Shown piece after piece: positions 1 to 11,498 of a stretch of DNA of 64,000 bases. The notes under the pieces were generated by a model. It searched no databases and had not been told where the DNA came from. It worked only from the letters and a program-made list of their open reading frames with translations. Where the stretch lies: assembly GCA_949152475.1 (NCBI GenBank), contig OX424564.1, positions 23,062,165-23,126,164 of the forward strand, in the 5' to 3' direction. The DNA is from Terebella lapidaria. Taxonomy: Eukaryota; Annelida; Polychaeta; Terebellida; Terebellidae. The translations under genes and the position numbers were made by a program. Numbering within the stretch: the first letter of the stretch is position 1; the number at the start of each line of letters is the position of its first letter.

Positions 1-2104
1 TGAAACAGGATATTTTTCTCACTACAACTGTATAACTATATTTGAATAATGAACGTTACACTGCAGGATTTGGAAGGCAATCACTGAAGGCAATTATCAC
101 AGATTATCACCCTATACAGAAATGTAAATAGCTGGAAAATCACACCATAATCACAAGCCGTGGTCTGGTATTATAACGAGCACATGGTCATGACAAAGCA
201 TATTATGACCGCGTAAAATCGACAAAAATGGCTCCAAGCCAACTGGGCAAGACAAGACCATCTAGAAAAGCCAAGATTGTTACTCAGACATTGAAAGTGG
301 AAGGCTTTCAATAACGAGGCCTTCACACATGCAACAGAAAACTGGAATAAACCCAGTGTGTTGCTATTGGAGCTCCTACTAATAGAAGCCCGCCACACAA
401 AAATACATTGATTTATCCTGGCCAGTTCAAATGCATCAGCACATTACCGTTCAGGCAGAAAACACATTATGATAACAGGGACATGATTCTCTCCTAGATC
501 AGTCAGAATCGTAGTTTTAGGAATGAAGGGAAAACAAGTCCCACGCAACTGCCAATATGCGCTGCTTACTGAATTTACCAGACAGCAGATCATTATACAT
601 ACATGTGTATTCCCCAGAGAGGTGAAAATGTCAACATTGAATCACTTTGCAGAATTGATCAATAGTTCTTAAGACAATATATAGATCCGTTTTCCTAAAA
701 GTTGAAATATGCCAGGAATATTGATAAACAGGTTTAAGCCACCACATGTTCAGTATCATGATATCTGACATGCTAGTATCTCATATAAATACTCAACCGA
801 GTCAACAAAAGAGGTCCTACTCAAACTGCATTATTTATAACAGGCCTCACACATTGTAGATATTCACAGCTTCAATATTAAAGTACATAGTTTATACTGG
901 TGGTGGCTTCACAGGCTGTCAGTTGAGGAAATGATAGTGTTCCAGAGCACTTCAACTGGACCGGAGATGACCTTTACCTCAATGTTATTACACAGCTAAC
1001 AAGGTCATTTGGATAGCTTCCAGAACCCATGTTTCCAATAGTACTATAGACCTGTATGTACCAGGCATTCATTCAGTGAAGGTCACAGCCCTCTATAACC
1101 AATGCATCGTTTGGATATAAGTATATTACCACAAGTTTGAAGACGGATGTCGTTTACTGAATAAATATTCCTTTCAGGGCCCCTGCTGGGGGTCTTTCAA
1201 CATAGGTTGTGTATTCACAGCACACCTGTTCGTATCTGTCCACACTAGAGGCCTAGTATGGGAAGTTGCAGCTGTGCATTTTAACTGATAGAAATCACAT
1301 TTAAACTCCATTTACAGTTGTTGAAACATCATGGACATCAGCACATGTGGATGTACACATGGCATATACCCGAACCAGGCATACGACCACATGCTTTAAC
1401 TGCTACTAGTACTAGACTAGATATAATGCCGTTTTTTTTTATTGCATCAAGATATCACCATGCTTCCATTTGAATATTGACTTTTTTCCTGTCCATATGT
1501 ATATTTGTGTGTGTGCAGAAGAAAAAGAACATGGTTTAAACAGGTGCAAGAATGATTGAGGACTGACTGTCAGTACACTGGCCTTGAGCACATGATCAAA
1601 CTACTTGTCTTATCTTTTATTTTTTCACTTCCATTCTTTCTCACTTATTCATTTTGATAGCATATTGACAACTTGTACAAATTTTCTGGCACCAAGCCAA
1701 TGACAACAAAATATCCTATGTTTCAATTCTCATTTCTTGTTTTAAAACATTGTTAAAGAGTTAGTTTCCATGAAAAGCTGTACCAAAGTACCATGCTGTA
1801 CGGGTAATGTTTTGTTTTTCAAAATGTTTGTTGTAAAAAGACAACTGGATCCAGAATTTGGCCAGATGCACTGATCTGATCTGCCACATAAAAGATCTGC
1901 AGCAGAACCGAGATCACTAAGTGTTATCAATACTGGAGTGCAGAATGCAATATTTTAACTTAATATCTACCATCGGAATAAAATGGATTTGAGGTGTTTT
2001 GACATTTAGGCTGAACAGTTCACGATGGACAAAACCAAAATGCACTTCCAAGTGTCCCACATTGAGGCAATAACATGTACAATTTATGGACATGATAAGC
2101 TTAC
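1..2104. other. Probable intron of the RANBP9/10 homologue; no exon seen
   Basis: This stretch lies downstream (minus strand) of the second coding exon of the RANBP9/10-like gene. I looked for the next SPRY exon, which in the family continues with a Tyr-Met-Gly-Ile-Gly stretch, and did not find it on the minus strand. It is AT-rich, has no long open frame, and is best read as intron, with the remaining exons off the left edge. Confidence 0.5.
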
Positions 2105-4567
2105 CCATCTCTGCCTTTACTGACGATCTTGACTTCGAAGTAGTAAATTCCACAAGATGGAGGAATAGGGTGTGTAGCCCGAACACTGGCGGCATCACGG
2201 TGGTTCTTCCCAACACCTATAGATCAGAAATCAGCTCACACAGTCATCATGTACATCAAGTATTCCACACAAATATCATATATTTTTCAACAAATGAAAA
2301 CTACTTGAAAGAAACACAACTTGTTTACCCCGGTACCATGTTTACCTTGTTACCAACTACCGATGAATAGGAATAGGCAGAATAGTCCAGGCCATATTTT
2401 TCTATCATGATAATCATATTAGTTTTGTTCAACCCATTGTTTGCATTTATTCGCTCCAATAACACTGCAGAGCTCTGTTCAATAAATCTGTGAAACTTGT
2501 GATATTCTACCGGGTAATCAAATATACAATTTGGAATCCATTTGCCCAAACTTACAATTTACCACTCAAAGTGGCATGCCATTTTTTTACTGATTGAAAA
2601 TGCATATCCATTGCCTGCCATTAAACACAAATCATGGTGATCAAAGTGCATGTGCATTTCCAACTAAACGAGAAAAATAGCATGCCATCAAGTTTAGACA
2701 AATGGATTACACATCAAATATTTTGATTAAACTTGGTTGTTCAAGGTGGCTTCAGAATACGTTGATGTCATAGCCCCTACATGATATATGTAAGACCTAC
2801 ATTGGCATAAAGTGAGACTCTCATCTGAGAGCATAAATATCAGCTTGTAAGCGCAGTCACAGAGAGTTTTGGGGCGCGGTGTATGGACAACCCAGCCGCC
2901 AGTCCAGCAGCATTAATTAGACCATGGCGGTATGACTGATGTACACTAAGATACGACAAGATGTCAGAAATAATGAAATCACTTGTCGATCTTAAAAGAT
3001 AGCTTGGCACAGATCTAATTTTCCTTGAGTTTTTTTATTTAGCACTGATAAGCATCTGAACGAATTCCGAGGCAGACATTATTCCTCATAATCTATCCAA
3101 TACAATATGATAATTCATGGAAAGTTGAGTTTTTTTATTATTTTGATGATTACTGCTTGAGAGCCGGATTGCCAGATGCAATATCATTTACATACTTTGA
3201 CCTAGTTCTGCAACCAATCATAAGGGTCCTCATGAATGAATGTATGACAAAATTTTTACTATGAATCTCATTTGCATGCTACAACCTATTGGAGCTCCCA
3301 ACGTGGCAACTCACGAATGGCTTACTTAGTATTTTGTCTCCTCGATAACTTCTGACGAGTATGGCACAGTTTAAGAGCGTCTGTTTAATCGTTCTTCACC
3401 TAACATCAATGTAACTATATTTTTTAGTGCTGCAATCTGAGAGACTAGAATTCAAGCAGAGATGGATGGACTGATGCATTAACAAATATCAATACAAAAC
3501 GACGAACGATTACAGGCCCCCTAAACTGTGCCCCGCTCTTCAGAAGTCGTCAAGGAAACAAAAAAAAACATTCATGAGTTGCCAAACTGGTTGCCACACC
3601 AGTTAGTTTAGAGCCACACGGATGAAGACTTGTCATTACGGATTTCTAGCCAAGGGTGTCATGTGGCTCCATCAACCGCCCATATCGATCACTAAAATGA
3701 AGAGCCACTTTTGTGGCGAGAGTAAACATTGTTCGCAATGAGGGATACCGGTAGTTGATTTGCAAAATATGTTTTCGTTGCAAATTTTTGCAAGAAGTGA
3801 TGAATGGAACAAGGGATTCGACTTAAGATACCGAACATGATCCAGTCCAGCCAACATAAGATCACGATGACATCCATAGAACACTGAAACTTAGAGTACT
3901 CTGGATCTAACCAAAACTGTGATGAATTGAATGACAATACAATTGCAATCCATCACATGCCATGGACATGGTGTCTTCACACGATCAATATGCAAGCGTT
4001 CCGGCATTGTGGCTTCTGACTACGAGTGCCGGCCAGGTGAGTCGGTGGCCGGGTCGTGGGGTAGTGGGCACAATTTTAACAGTGTTTAATGGGGCATTTT
4101 ATTTCTCTGTCCAGACAGCAATGACTGATCAAGGGCCAAGGCTAGATCTAGAGTCAATCAGTTGTTGAAGAGGGTAGACTCTATTTGAATAGAGATGAAT
4201 GAATGTGTCAAGAGGCTATATCATTCATTGGAATGCATTATAAAGGCATATTGATTCCGATAAATATCATGTGATATAGGGGTCTAATCAGTTCGTGTGG
4301 TGTTTGAAGTGAATGACGACATGCCATCTGATTTGTCAGAACGAACAAATGATCAAAATGACACAACAAAAACACACCTTTGTAGTGCACCCTCAAGTTG
4401 TTCTGAGACAGAACTATGTACGTATATTTGTCTTTCGGACTCCAGGATCGAGGCATGGGAGTCTCATCTTCGTTCACAGCAGGATACAAGACTTTCAGTC
4501 GATCCGGAGGCTGTGGTTGCGCGGGATTTTGCCCTTCTCCAGAACTTGTACTCGCCATTCCTGCCAT
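2105..4567 (-). CDS. RANBP9/RANBP10 homologue, first two coding exons (partial)
   Basis: The product is a scaffold of the CTLH/GID E3 ubiquitin-ligase complex in the known family, with SPRY, LisH, CTLH and CRA domains. Exon 1 is 4378-4567, starting at ATG 4567. It encodes a short Ala/Ser/Pro-rich leader, then [16 protein letters not shown] and [20 protein letters not shown], the family signature before the SPRY domain. It ends in phase 1 at a GTGTGT donor. Exon 2 is 2105-2216, with a TAG acceptor and a GTAAGC donor. It encodes [12 protein letters not shown] and [17 protein letters not shown], the start of the SPRY domain. Phases join exactly (1+2) and exon 2 ends in phase 2. The rest of SPRY and the other domains are outside the window. 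A nearby ATG at 4558 is an alternative start. RANBP9 and RANBP10 cannot be told apart here; an invertebrate would normally have one pre-duplication gene. Confidence 0.9.
2217..4377. other. Intron 1 of the RANBP9/10 homologue
   Basis: This is sequence between the two recognised coding exons. I see no other supported coding sequence and no clear mobile element; short open frames on both strands lack splice signals or homology I recognise. Confidence 0.7.
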
Positions 4568-5417
4568 TTTCTTCCTAGAAAATACCCGGATGAATTCCTG
4601 GACCCAAAACAAAACAAAAATGAAACACGAGCTGTCATTGGACACTATTTATAGCAAATTCCTGTACACACCAATCAAAACACGGATTACAAAATCTTAT
4701 ATTATTTTCGACCGATGGGTGTCGCTTTACGAGAGATTTTACCGTACGTTCAGTTCTTCTGTATTTTACGATTTGAAGAACAGCTGCCCCGGAATATTTT
4801 TTTCGCGCGTTTTCTCCTGCTTCAATAATACCGATATTACGGAAGAAGCAGCTTACGTACAATATAACCGGATCCTTTGAATATTACACAAATTCGTCTA
4901 AGCCTATGTATAGGCTAAATCTATAATTATTCTGCTGTCATCTAGACTAATCTGTGTCATCTAATCTCAGATGACTCCTTCCATGATGTTTCGGTGAAGA
5001 CAAGCCATATATTATGTACTGCCATGTGTCATGTTGCTTATTTCAACATACAGGCTTGCAGCAACCATTACAAAGTTTGCCTACTGTAGATTTATGTAAT
5101 TCCTGCGTGCAAAGTAAAAAAAAGGTTATGTGGTGATTTTGCCCTTAGCCTATTATATCGAGACATTTTGGCTCACGATCGACTTCTGATAGGGACAGAC
5201 AATAAATACTACTTGTGAGTAGTGGGCAGACAATAACATGTCACCTGGAATGTAGCATACACATGTAGACCGCACTGTAGTGTCACCCTTGAAGGTGTGC
5301 AAAAAACCTGTGCCATACTGTCGAGACTGGGATTCTATCCGCGTGTTGACCGTCGGTGAAGCTGAACAATTAGGTAACACACCCACATGCCCATGTGCTG
5401 TGTGGCACTGATTGATT
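4568..5417. other. Upstream flank of the RANBP9/10 homologue; no gene seen
   Basis: This holds the 5' untranslated region and promoter of the minus-strand RANBP9/10 gene. An ATTTATAG word near 4645-4655 is a weak TATA-like candidate on the plus strand only. No coding feature is supported. Confidence 0.5.
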
Positions 5418-5422
5418 GAATG

Positions 5423-5855
5423 CAGTGCCGTAGCTTCCATTAGGCAAAGGGAGGCAAATGCCTCCTATCTTTTTTTGCAAAAAAGATGCCTATCAGTATT
5501 TAAAGTAATGACAATTTGTTTTGAAGAACATCGGTCAGTGATGTCCCTGATCTACTGGGCCTAAATAATAAAATTTAATAAATGTCTGAATCGGCTGAAC
5601 TGTTGTGTGTTCATTTTTTATACGCATTTCTGTAATTTCTCGTGTCTATGTTGGATTTTTTGTCAAATCACAAACCAATCTCAGTAAATATCCATGTATT
5701 GAGAGTTGTCTTTTATGTCATAAAAAACGCTCAAGTCCCACCAGAAGCCACCTAGGATCCCTAGGCGGGCCCCAGACCCCACGCCTATTTGGAGTAGTCA
5801 GTCACCAATTCATAACATTTGCCTCCTAGCTTTGCCAAGGCTGGCTACGGCACTG
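5423..5855. mobile_element. Short TIR element, CAGTGCCGTAGC ends (hAT-like)
   Basis: The left end CAGTGCCGTAGC (from 5423) is inverted at the right end as GCTACGGCACTG (to 5855). The element is flanked by the 5-bp direct repeat GAATG at 5418-5422 and 5856-5860. Ends of the form CAGTG..GTAGC are typical of hAT-type non-autonomous elements. The usual hAT target duplication is 8 bp, so the superfamily is uncertain. No transposase frame is present. Confidence 0.65.
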
Positions 5856-5863
5856 GAATGTCA

Positions 5864-6761
5864 CATCTGAGTAGCACATGCCACTGCCGTGTGGGTCTTC
5901 GACACCCGGTAGGATCGTTTGGAACATCCCCAACCATGTCCCCCTCAGCAGCAGGAGAGTATTGCTGGTCCCCACCAGCAACGATCAGTTACTTCCATCA
6001 GGCAGAGTAGCACTGTAACCCAGCCGACCAGCGTCACAGCCATTACCACAGTATCCTCAGTACCTGAGGGTTTACAGCTCTATGGCAGTGGAGAGTTTGC
6101 AGTTCTTGGCAGACTTATCCTTTAGTGACTAGATTTTTTGTGTTAGATTTTTCGACCGACTAGGTTTTGGGTAGGGTAAGCTCTGAGGGCAGAGCTTGAA
6201 CGAAGGGGTGTAATGTAGATTTTTTTTTTCAGGTAGAATCCACCCCAAAACCTTTTCCAGCACATCATGCATACAACAATTTTACTGACAGGCCACATCT
6301 ATGATGACATGCAGTCTGATGTTGTATCGAGATGGCCAGTACCTCCATCTGAGTAGCACATGCCACTGCCGTGCGAGTCTTCGACACCCGGTAGGATCGT
6401 TTGGAACATCCCCAACCGTGTCCCCCTCAGCAGCAGGAGAGTATTGCTGGTCCCCACCAGCAACGATCCTTTACTTCCATCAGGCAGAGTAGCACTGTAA
6501 CCCAGCCGACCAGCGTCACGGCCAGCACCACAGTATCCTCAGTACCTGAGGGTATACAGCTCCATGGCAGTGGAGAGTTTGCAGTTCCTGACAGACTTTT
6601 CTTTAGTGACTGTTAGATTTTTCGACCGACTAGGTTTTGGGTAGGGTAAGCTCTGAGGGCAGAGCTTGAACGAAGGGGTGTAATGTAGAATTTTTTTTCT
6701 CACTTAGAATCCACCCCAAAACCTTTTCCAGCACATACATGCATACATCATAACAATTTTT
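5864..6761. repeat. Direct repeat, two ~415-bp copies (5864-6282 and 6346-6761)
   Basis: Two same-orientation copies begin with CATCTGAGTAGCACATGCC and run through a Gln/Pro-rich open frame. They continue into GGGCAGAGCTTGAACGAAGG followed by GGTGTAATGTAGA, a poly-T stretch, and AATCCACCCCAAAACC. They differ by scattered substitutions and small gaps. The Gln-rich frame followed by a TGTAATGTAG motif resembles the 3' end of an LTR retroelement, but no polymerase motif is visible, so this is only a suggestion. Confidence 0.7.
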
Positions 6762-7959
6762 GTGCTCCGACCCCGTCTTTTCCAGGATGTACCCAGTGCT
6801 TCCTGGTCCACAAACATGTACCTTCAGATAAGACTAAAACCACACAAGCAAATTACAACCACCTTCAAAGCATAAACTGATCAGAACATGTTATAGACTT
6901 GACATCTCCTTGCGACCTTGGCATTCGCAAATGTTTTCCCACCACAAAACAGATGTTGGGCTGTTCCCGCCTTTCCCCCCCCAAGTAGTTGTTAGAAGGT
7001 GCTAGGGTAAGGATGTGTTTAAAAATAACCCGTGATTGTATAGTGGATTAGAGTGAACCTTGGGTTGTATCACGGACTATTAAAACTAGAACTGTAAACC
7101 CTTGGGAGGTTTGTGTGTTCTTCGCATAAAGATTTAAGAACTCGGCCTGGACAGGGTTCAGGATAAACCTGTAGAAAATCCTCTATAATATTTAGAAATA
7201 ACTCAACAGGGTGGTCATTTTTAGTGTTTTGAGTTTTAAATTTTTTCATAATCAAAATGGCGTTTTTTTTCTTCGATCAACGTTCCTCCCGGACCTTATG
7301 TTGGAATTGTTCGAAACTTCATGTGGGATAAGAAATCACACATGAGCTTTACAGTGATTTCATTTTGACCTTGAGCTGTCAATATCGAGGTCACATCAAG
7401 GTTGAAATGGACAAATTGGCTCCAGGAGACAGAACAGTAGATAGCTAGAGCTTACCGTATTGATCCGCAATATGCGCCTATATTCGAATATAGGCGAATG
7501 CGCCTATAAGTGAGACACTTTATTTTTCCTGCCGAAAGCCAATATTCACATATAGGCGCACGTCATCGGAAAAACAAAAGCACGTACATGGAATGGATCG
7601 CAATTCAGAAAACATGTCTGTTGCTGTGTTACACAGTGCCGTTCGCGGGTACATGAGTAGGCGAGGTTCCCTCTTAGACATATGCAGATGGTACTGGCGC
7701 CCGATAATATGTCGAGCTACAGACACGCTGTTATTGTGCTTGATTCCAAAGCCAAAGACAGTATGGTTGGAGATGTTGCAGCTGAACATTCGAAATTAGA
7801 GCAGCGAGGACAAAGTATGCCCCCATAAACTAACTGTCAGTAGCCTACGTGTTTTATTAAACTGTATTATATTTTATACAATTTGTTTTCCGATGAACGG
7901 CAACCAATATCAGGGCATATCTGACCTTACAATCAATGTCAAATATCCTAAACACTTAA
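6762..7959. other. Intergenic, no supported gene; palindromic motif at 7475-7496
   Basis: There are open frames near 7070-7255 (minus) and 7593-7799 (plus), but neither has splice signals, homology I recognise or a paralogue. A perfect 22-bp palindrome with centre TTCGAA lies at 7475-7496 and recurs almost exactly at 9156-9176, on the other side of the MITE at 7960-9039. Confidence 0.5.
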
Positions 7960-9039
7960 AGAGCATGTGTCACGAAAATTGGGTATTGGGTTTTTCTGTG
8001 TATGTGAAAGCACAATTTGAATTGAATAAAACGGTCTTTACAGCATATTGATATCATGATTTCTTCCAAAGTTATGGCACTTCAAACATTTACATATTCA
8101 CAGAATCTGACAACAGAATCTTACAGCTAATTAATATGCAAATGAGATGTGTGATGTCATCGACAGACTGGTTTTTAATTAGACATTTTAAAATGGAATA
8201 ATGAGAATGTTTCTTTTCATAATTGTTCACCAGAACCCACTTTTTATGTATCATGGTTAAAATAGTCAGTGATTTCATGAAATTTTTGGTTACCATGGCA
8301 ACCATTGGCCGGCTGGGTCCCTTAGCAACCATGGTTGCTAAGGTCCATATCTAATTAAAAACAGGACATACAGGAATGAAACTATTTCAGACAATGAATA
8401 ATGACAATATATTGTGGAATATATCAGCAAAATGTTTGAACACAACACTTAGCAACCAATAAAGGCATTGGAAACCAGTGGTAATGGTATCCATTCACTT
8501 GCAATGGCTTTAAACATTGGTGATTTCTCAGGCCTGTATCGGTTGCTATGGTGTGTAGTTGAACAATTTGTTTATTAACTCCACTAGATATTGTCATTAT
8601 CTCGTTATTTGTGTTGGTTTCATATTTTCATTTCGTGTTTTGACGTTAATATTAGCCTTAGCAACCACGTTGCTAAGGCCCAAATCAGCCTATTGGTTGC
8701 CATGGCAACCAAGATTGGCATGCACTCACTGACTATTCCTACTGGACAATATTTCTGATGGGTGTTGGTGACCAAATGTGAACATAAAAAGCTCCATTTT
8801 GTCATGTTAAGACACCTAATTAAAAACCAGTCTGTCAATGACGTCACACATCTCATTTGCATATTAGTTAGTTGTCAGATTCTGTTGTCAGGTTCTGTGA
8901 ATATGTAAATGTTTGAAGTGCCATAACTTTGGAAGAAATCATGATATCAATATGCTGTAAAGACCGTTTTATTCAGTTCAAATTGTGCTTTCACATACAC
9001 AGAAAAACCCAATACCCAATTTTTAGTGACACATGCTCT
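7960..9039. mobile_element. 1.08-kb foldback MITE with TTAA target duplication
   Basis: The left end AGAGCATGTGTCAC (7960) is inverted at the right end as GTGACACATGCTCT (to 9039). Both ends abut a TTAA (7956-7959 and 9040-9043). The inverted arms are long: about 230 bp on each side match with few changes. The core holds smaller inverted words (GTTGCTAAGG / CCTTAGCAAC). A TTAA duplication is the hallmark of piggyBac-type insertion. There is no transposase frame, so it is a non-autonomous element. Confidence 0.85.
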
Positions 9040-9448
9040 TTAATTTATGTCGCCTTCAAGTATTTCACCTCATCAGCTTATGGTGAATCAATGTAACCTA
9101 TAGAATCTATGTTTGTAACTGATGGATCTGTATGATTTGGAGGCCTTTGGGGGTGCACCTATATTCGAATATAGGCGCATGCGCCTCTAAGTGACAGTTT
9201 ATTTTTCAACTGCACCAGAAAATATGCAATAACTCGCATATAGCCTATATGCGGTACCTTTTAATATGAACATGCCCGAGTTACATGTATGGTGCATCTT
9301 CCAGTGATCTTGAATTTGACATGGTTTGTTTTGACCCTTTCACTGCTAGAGATGACTTTATTTGACAGAGGGTTTTCACTGCTGATTAATCCATGAGCAC
9401 AAATTGTTAATCTTTGAACATGAATTGGTAATTCACGAACACGAATTA

Positions 9449-9652
9449 CTGTAAAACGACTAATTTTGGCTGCTATTAAATTTGGCGGTTATGAGCCCCA
9501 CACTATTTTGCGAAGATTTAATTTGACAGTTTTAAAACCACATATATTATTTACTTACCATATAATATCTGGTTAATTTGGCAGACAATTTAATTCGGCG
9601 ATATTTCCCCTACTGCCAAATAAATCGTCTGCCAAAATTAGTCGTTTTACAG
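9449..9652. mobile_element. 204-bp MITE with TA target duplication
   Basis: The inverted ends CTGTAAAACGACTAATTTTG and CAAAATTAGTCGTTTTACAG bound the element, with TA at 9447-9448 and 9653-9654. The interior also folds (ATTTGGCAGAC, TCTGCCAAA). This is a Tc1/mariner-type non-autonomous element by its TA duplication. Nothing is encoded. Confidence 0.8.
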
Positions 9653-9654
9653 TA

Positions 9655-10814
9655 TCAATAGGTGCGCTTGGATTGCTGAAACTAAATAGCAATTCGTGAG
9701 TACAAAATAGCAATCCTAATTCCGTGGGCACAAATTCAAAAATATTTTTGGTATGTCACTTCACGGACTCCGAGGTGTGTTATTGTGCAGAGATGTTACA
9801 ATTATTGTGCAGAGATGATACAAAAATATGTATGAACACATACTTATTTATTCATAAAATCTGATTATCAAATATATTCATTCTGACTATCATGAATATT
9901 CAACCATAAAGTATATTCATGTTTGAATGCTTCACCTTTTCAACTTTCACCAAGGAAAATTATTTAGTGTTGTATGTATCAACAACACATAAAAATGTAC
10001 TAACGCTTGAAAACATCTTACATTTAGAGCAACACAACGGTTACATAAATATATGTATATATAGCTTTTGTCAACAATGAGAAGAGGCACAGGTTTTCTG
10101 TGTATGAAAACTATCAAATGATATTACTCAAAAGGAATTTTTCTGTCAACACACCTCGTAATCTGGTCCATCAGCATCACTTAGTAAAATAACCCTTCAT
10201 GCACATCGTTATTAAAGTCAATTACAGAACATTTCTTGAACAATATAAGTTACATACTGCAATGTCCAAAGTATAATTGACATGTACACTGAAGATCTAT
10301 ACATGTAGTAGTAATTACATTACAACTTTTCTGTGAAGACTGGCAATCATTCAACAATCAGTCAAAACAGCAAACAAATATCAATTGAAGGCCCACACAA
10401 CTTGTAGTTCCATCTGACTATGTTGATACTTTATTTGTTTAAATTTTAGAAAGTCATGCAAGATCACATAAAAGTATTGGACGTTTCCCCAGTGACATCA
10501 CTTGTTGTCACTGTAGCACACAGGCAGTTGTCTTTGTGCCGATACTCTCATCAGAGACCTATGTTTGGTGAAAACAGACCTAAATTTGGTGAAAAACACA
10601 AACATATCAATAAAGTTACACTCAAACAATACCGCAGAAAATTCATATAGGATGACAAAAGAATGGAATTCATAATAACATTTATTCGACAAAGAACATT
10701 GATACTGGTAGCTCTCAAGCATTGTGAATACATGTATTTTTTTTTCACTCACAAAGCAACAATACCTCAGTTTTTCATGTGAAACACACTACATGTATAT
10801 TTTAGAAAACTTAC
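9655..10814. other. No gene seen
   Basis: AT-rich sequence. It may contain intron or further 3' exons of the minus-strand exons at 10815-11368, but I could not identify one with confidence. A short minus-strand stretch ending in a TGA near 10155 reads LLSDADGPDYEVC and could be a terminal exon, but its acceptor is poor. Confidence 0.4.
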
Positions 10815-11368
10815 TGGTGCCAGTTCATTGCATAAATTTGTGCGTTCCAGTTTAACAATGCAATTCTTGATGCTTGGATCCTTTCGATGCTGACTGATGT
10901 TGGCAAGTGTCTCTTTGCCAATCTGGGTTGGATTCAAGCAAACAGTATCATACTGAAAATAACACGAACAGGCATCATCTTGTGGCATTACGATTATTGT
11001 TCTCGGACAAATTTGAAAAAGTTACCAGATTCTAGTTCCATTTATTCATTGACATTCAGAGTTGATTTCATCCCACTTGTACACTTCCAACTTTACATCA
11101 CATAGACAAGATAGCATTCATCCTGGTCCGCCATATAATACTTGGTAAAATTTACTCACCTTGTCTTGCGAGTGAGAACTAGGAATGATGATAGAGTCAT
11201 CTACATCCTTCCGCGGTGCCTCCACACTTGAGCTGGTGACAATCGACAAACTGTCGTCATCGATATCCAGAATTTCCAATGAAGTGCGACTGGTTGTCTC
11301 GTTGTCCAGGTTGATGTCATAGCTTTCACTTGCATCAAGCTCTCTGTCTGCGCTGGCGACTTTGCTAT
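10815..11368 (-). CDS. Two coding exons of an acidic, Ser-rich protein; possible 3' part of the triple-ETS gene
   Basis: Exon A is 11160-11368. It has a TTTAG acceptor entering in phase 1, a consensus GTGAGT donor leaving in phase 0, and 69 codons rich in Asp, Ser and Glu (SESYDINLDNETTS, LDIDDDSLSIVTSSS). Exon B is 10815-10952. It has a TTTTCAG acceptor, a GTAAGT donor, and 46 codons, phase 0 to 0 (YDTVCLNPTQIGKETLANIS, VKLERTNLCNELAP). I do not recognise a domain. Entry in phase 1 fits the exit of exon 14 of the ETS gene. It also fits a GT at 'CTCAGCTG|GT' inside that gene's last exon, whose acidic Ser/Glu composition this continues. They may therefore be alternative or true 3' exons of that gene. 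Alternatively they belong to a separate gene with its 5' part hidden among the mobile elements. Confidence 0.55.
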
Positions 11369-11498
11369 CTAAATAATCAAACAAAATAAAGATCTCCCAC
11401 TGACCAGTTACAACTAGACGTTCCAACACAAATGAAGACACAGGTGCATCCCTGACTGCTTACAACAATGAAGTAACAGCTGATTAAAATAAACTTCC

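Noticed and set aside
4238..4880. Plus-strand frames opposite the RANBP9/10 exon 1
   Set aside because: They are reverse-strand shadows of a clearly recognisable exon and its upstream region.
7070..7255. Minus-strand 61-codon frame (DHPVELFLNIIEDFLQVYPE...)
   Set aside because: The composition looks protein-like, but there is no supporting exon, paralogue or recognised family, and repeats lie nearby. Insufficient to call.
7520..7799. Overlapping opposite-strand frames near the first TTCGAA-centred palindrome
   Set aside because: No motif or splice signals. Overlapping frames on both strands suggest chance in a slightly GC-richer stretch.
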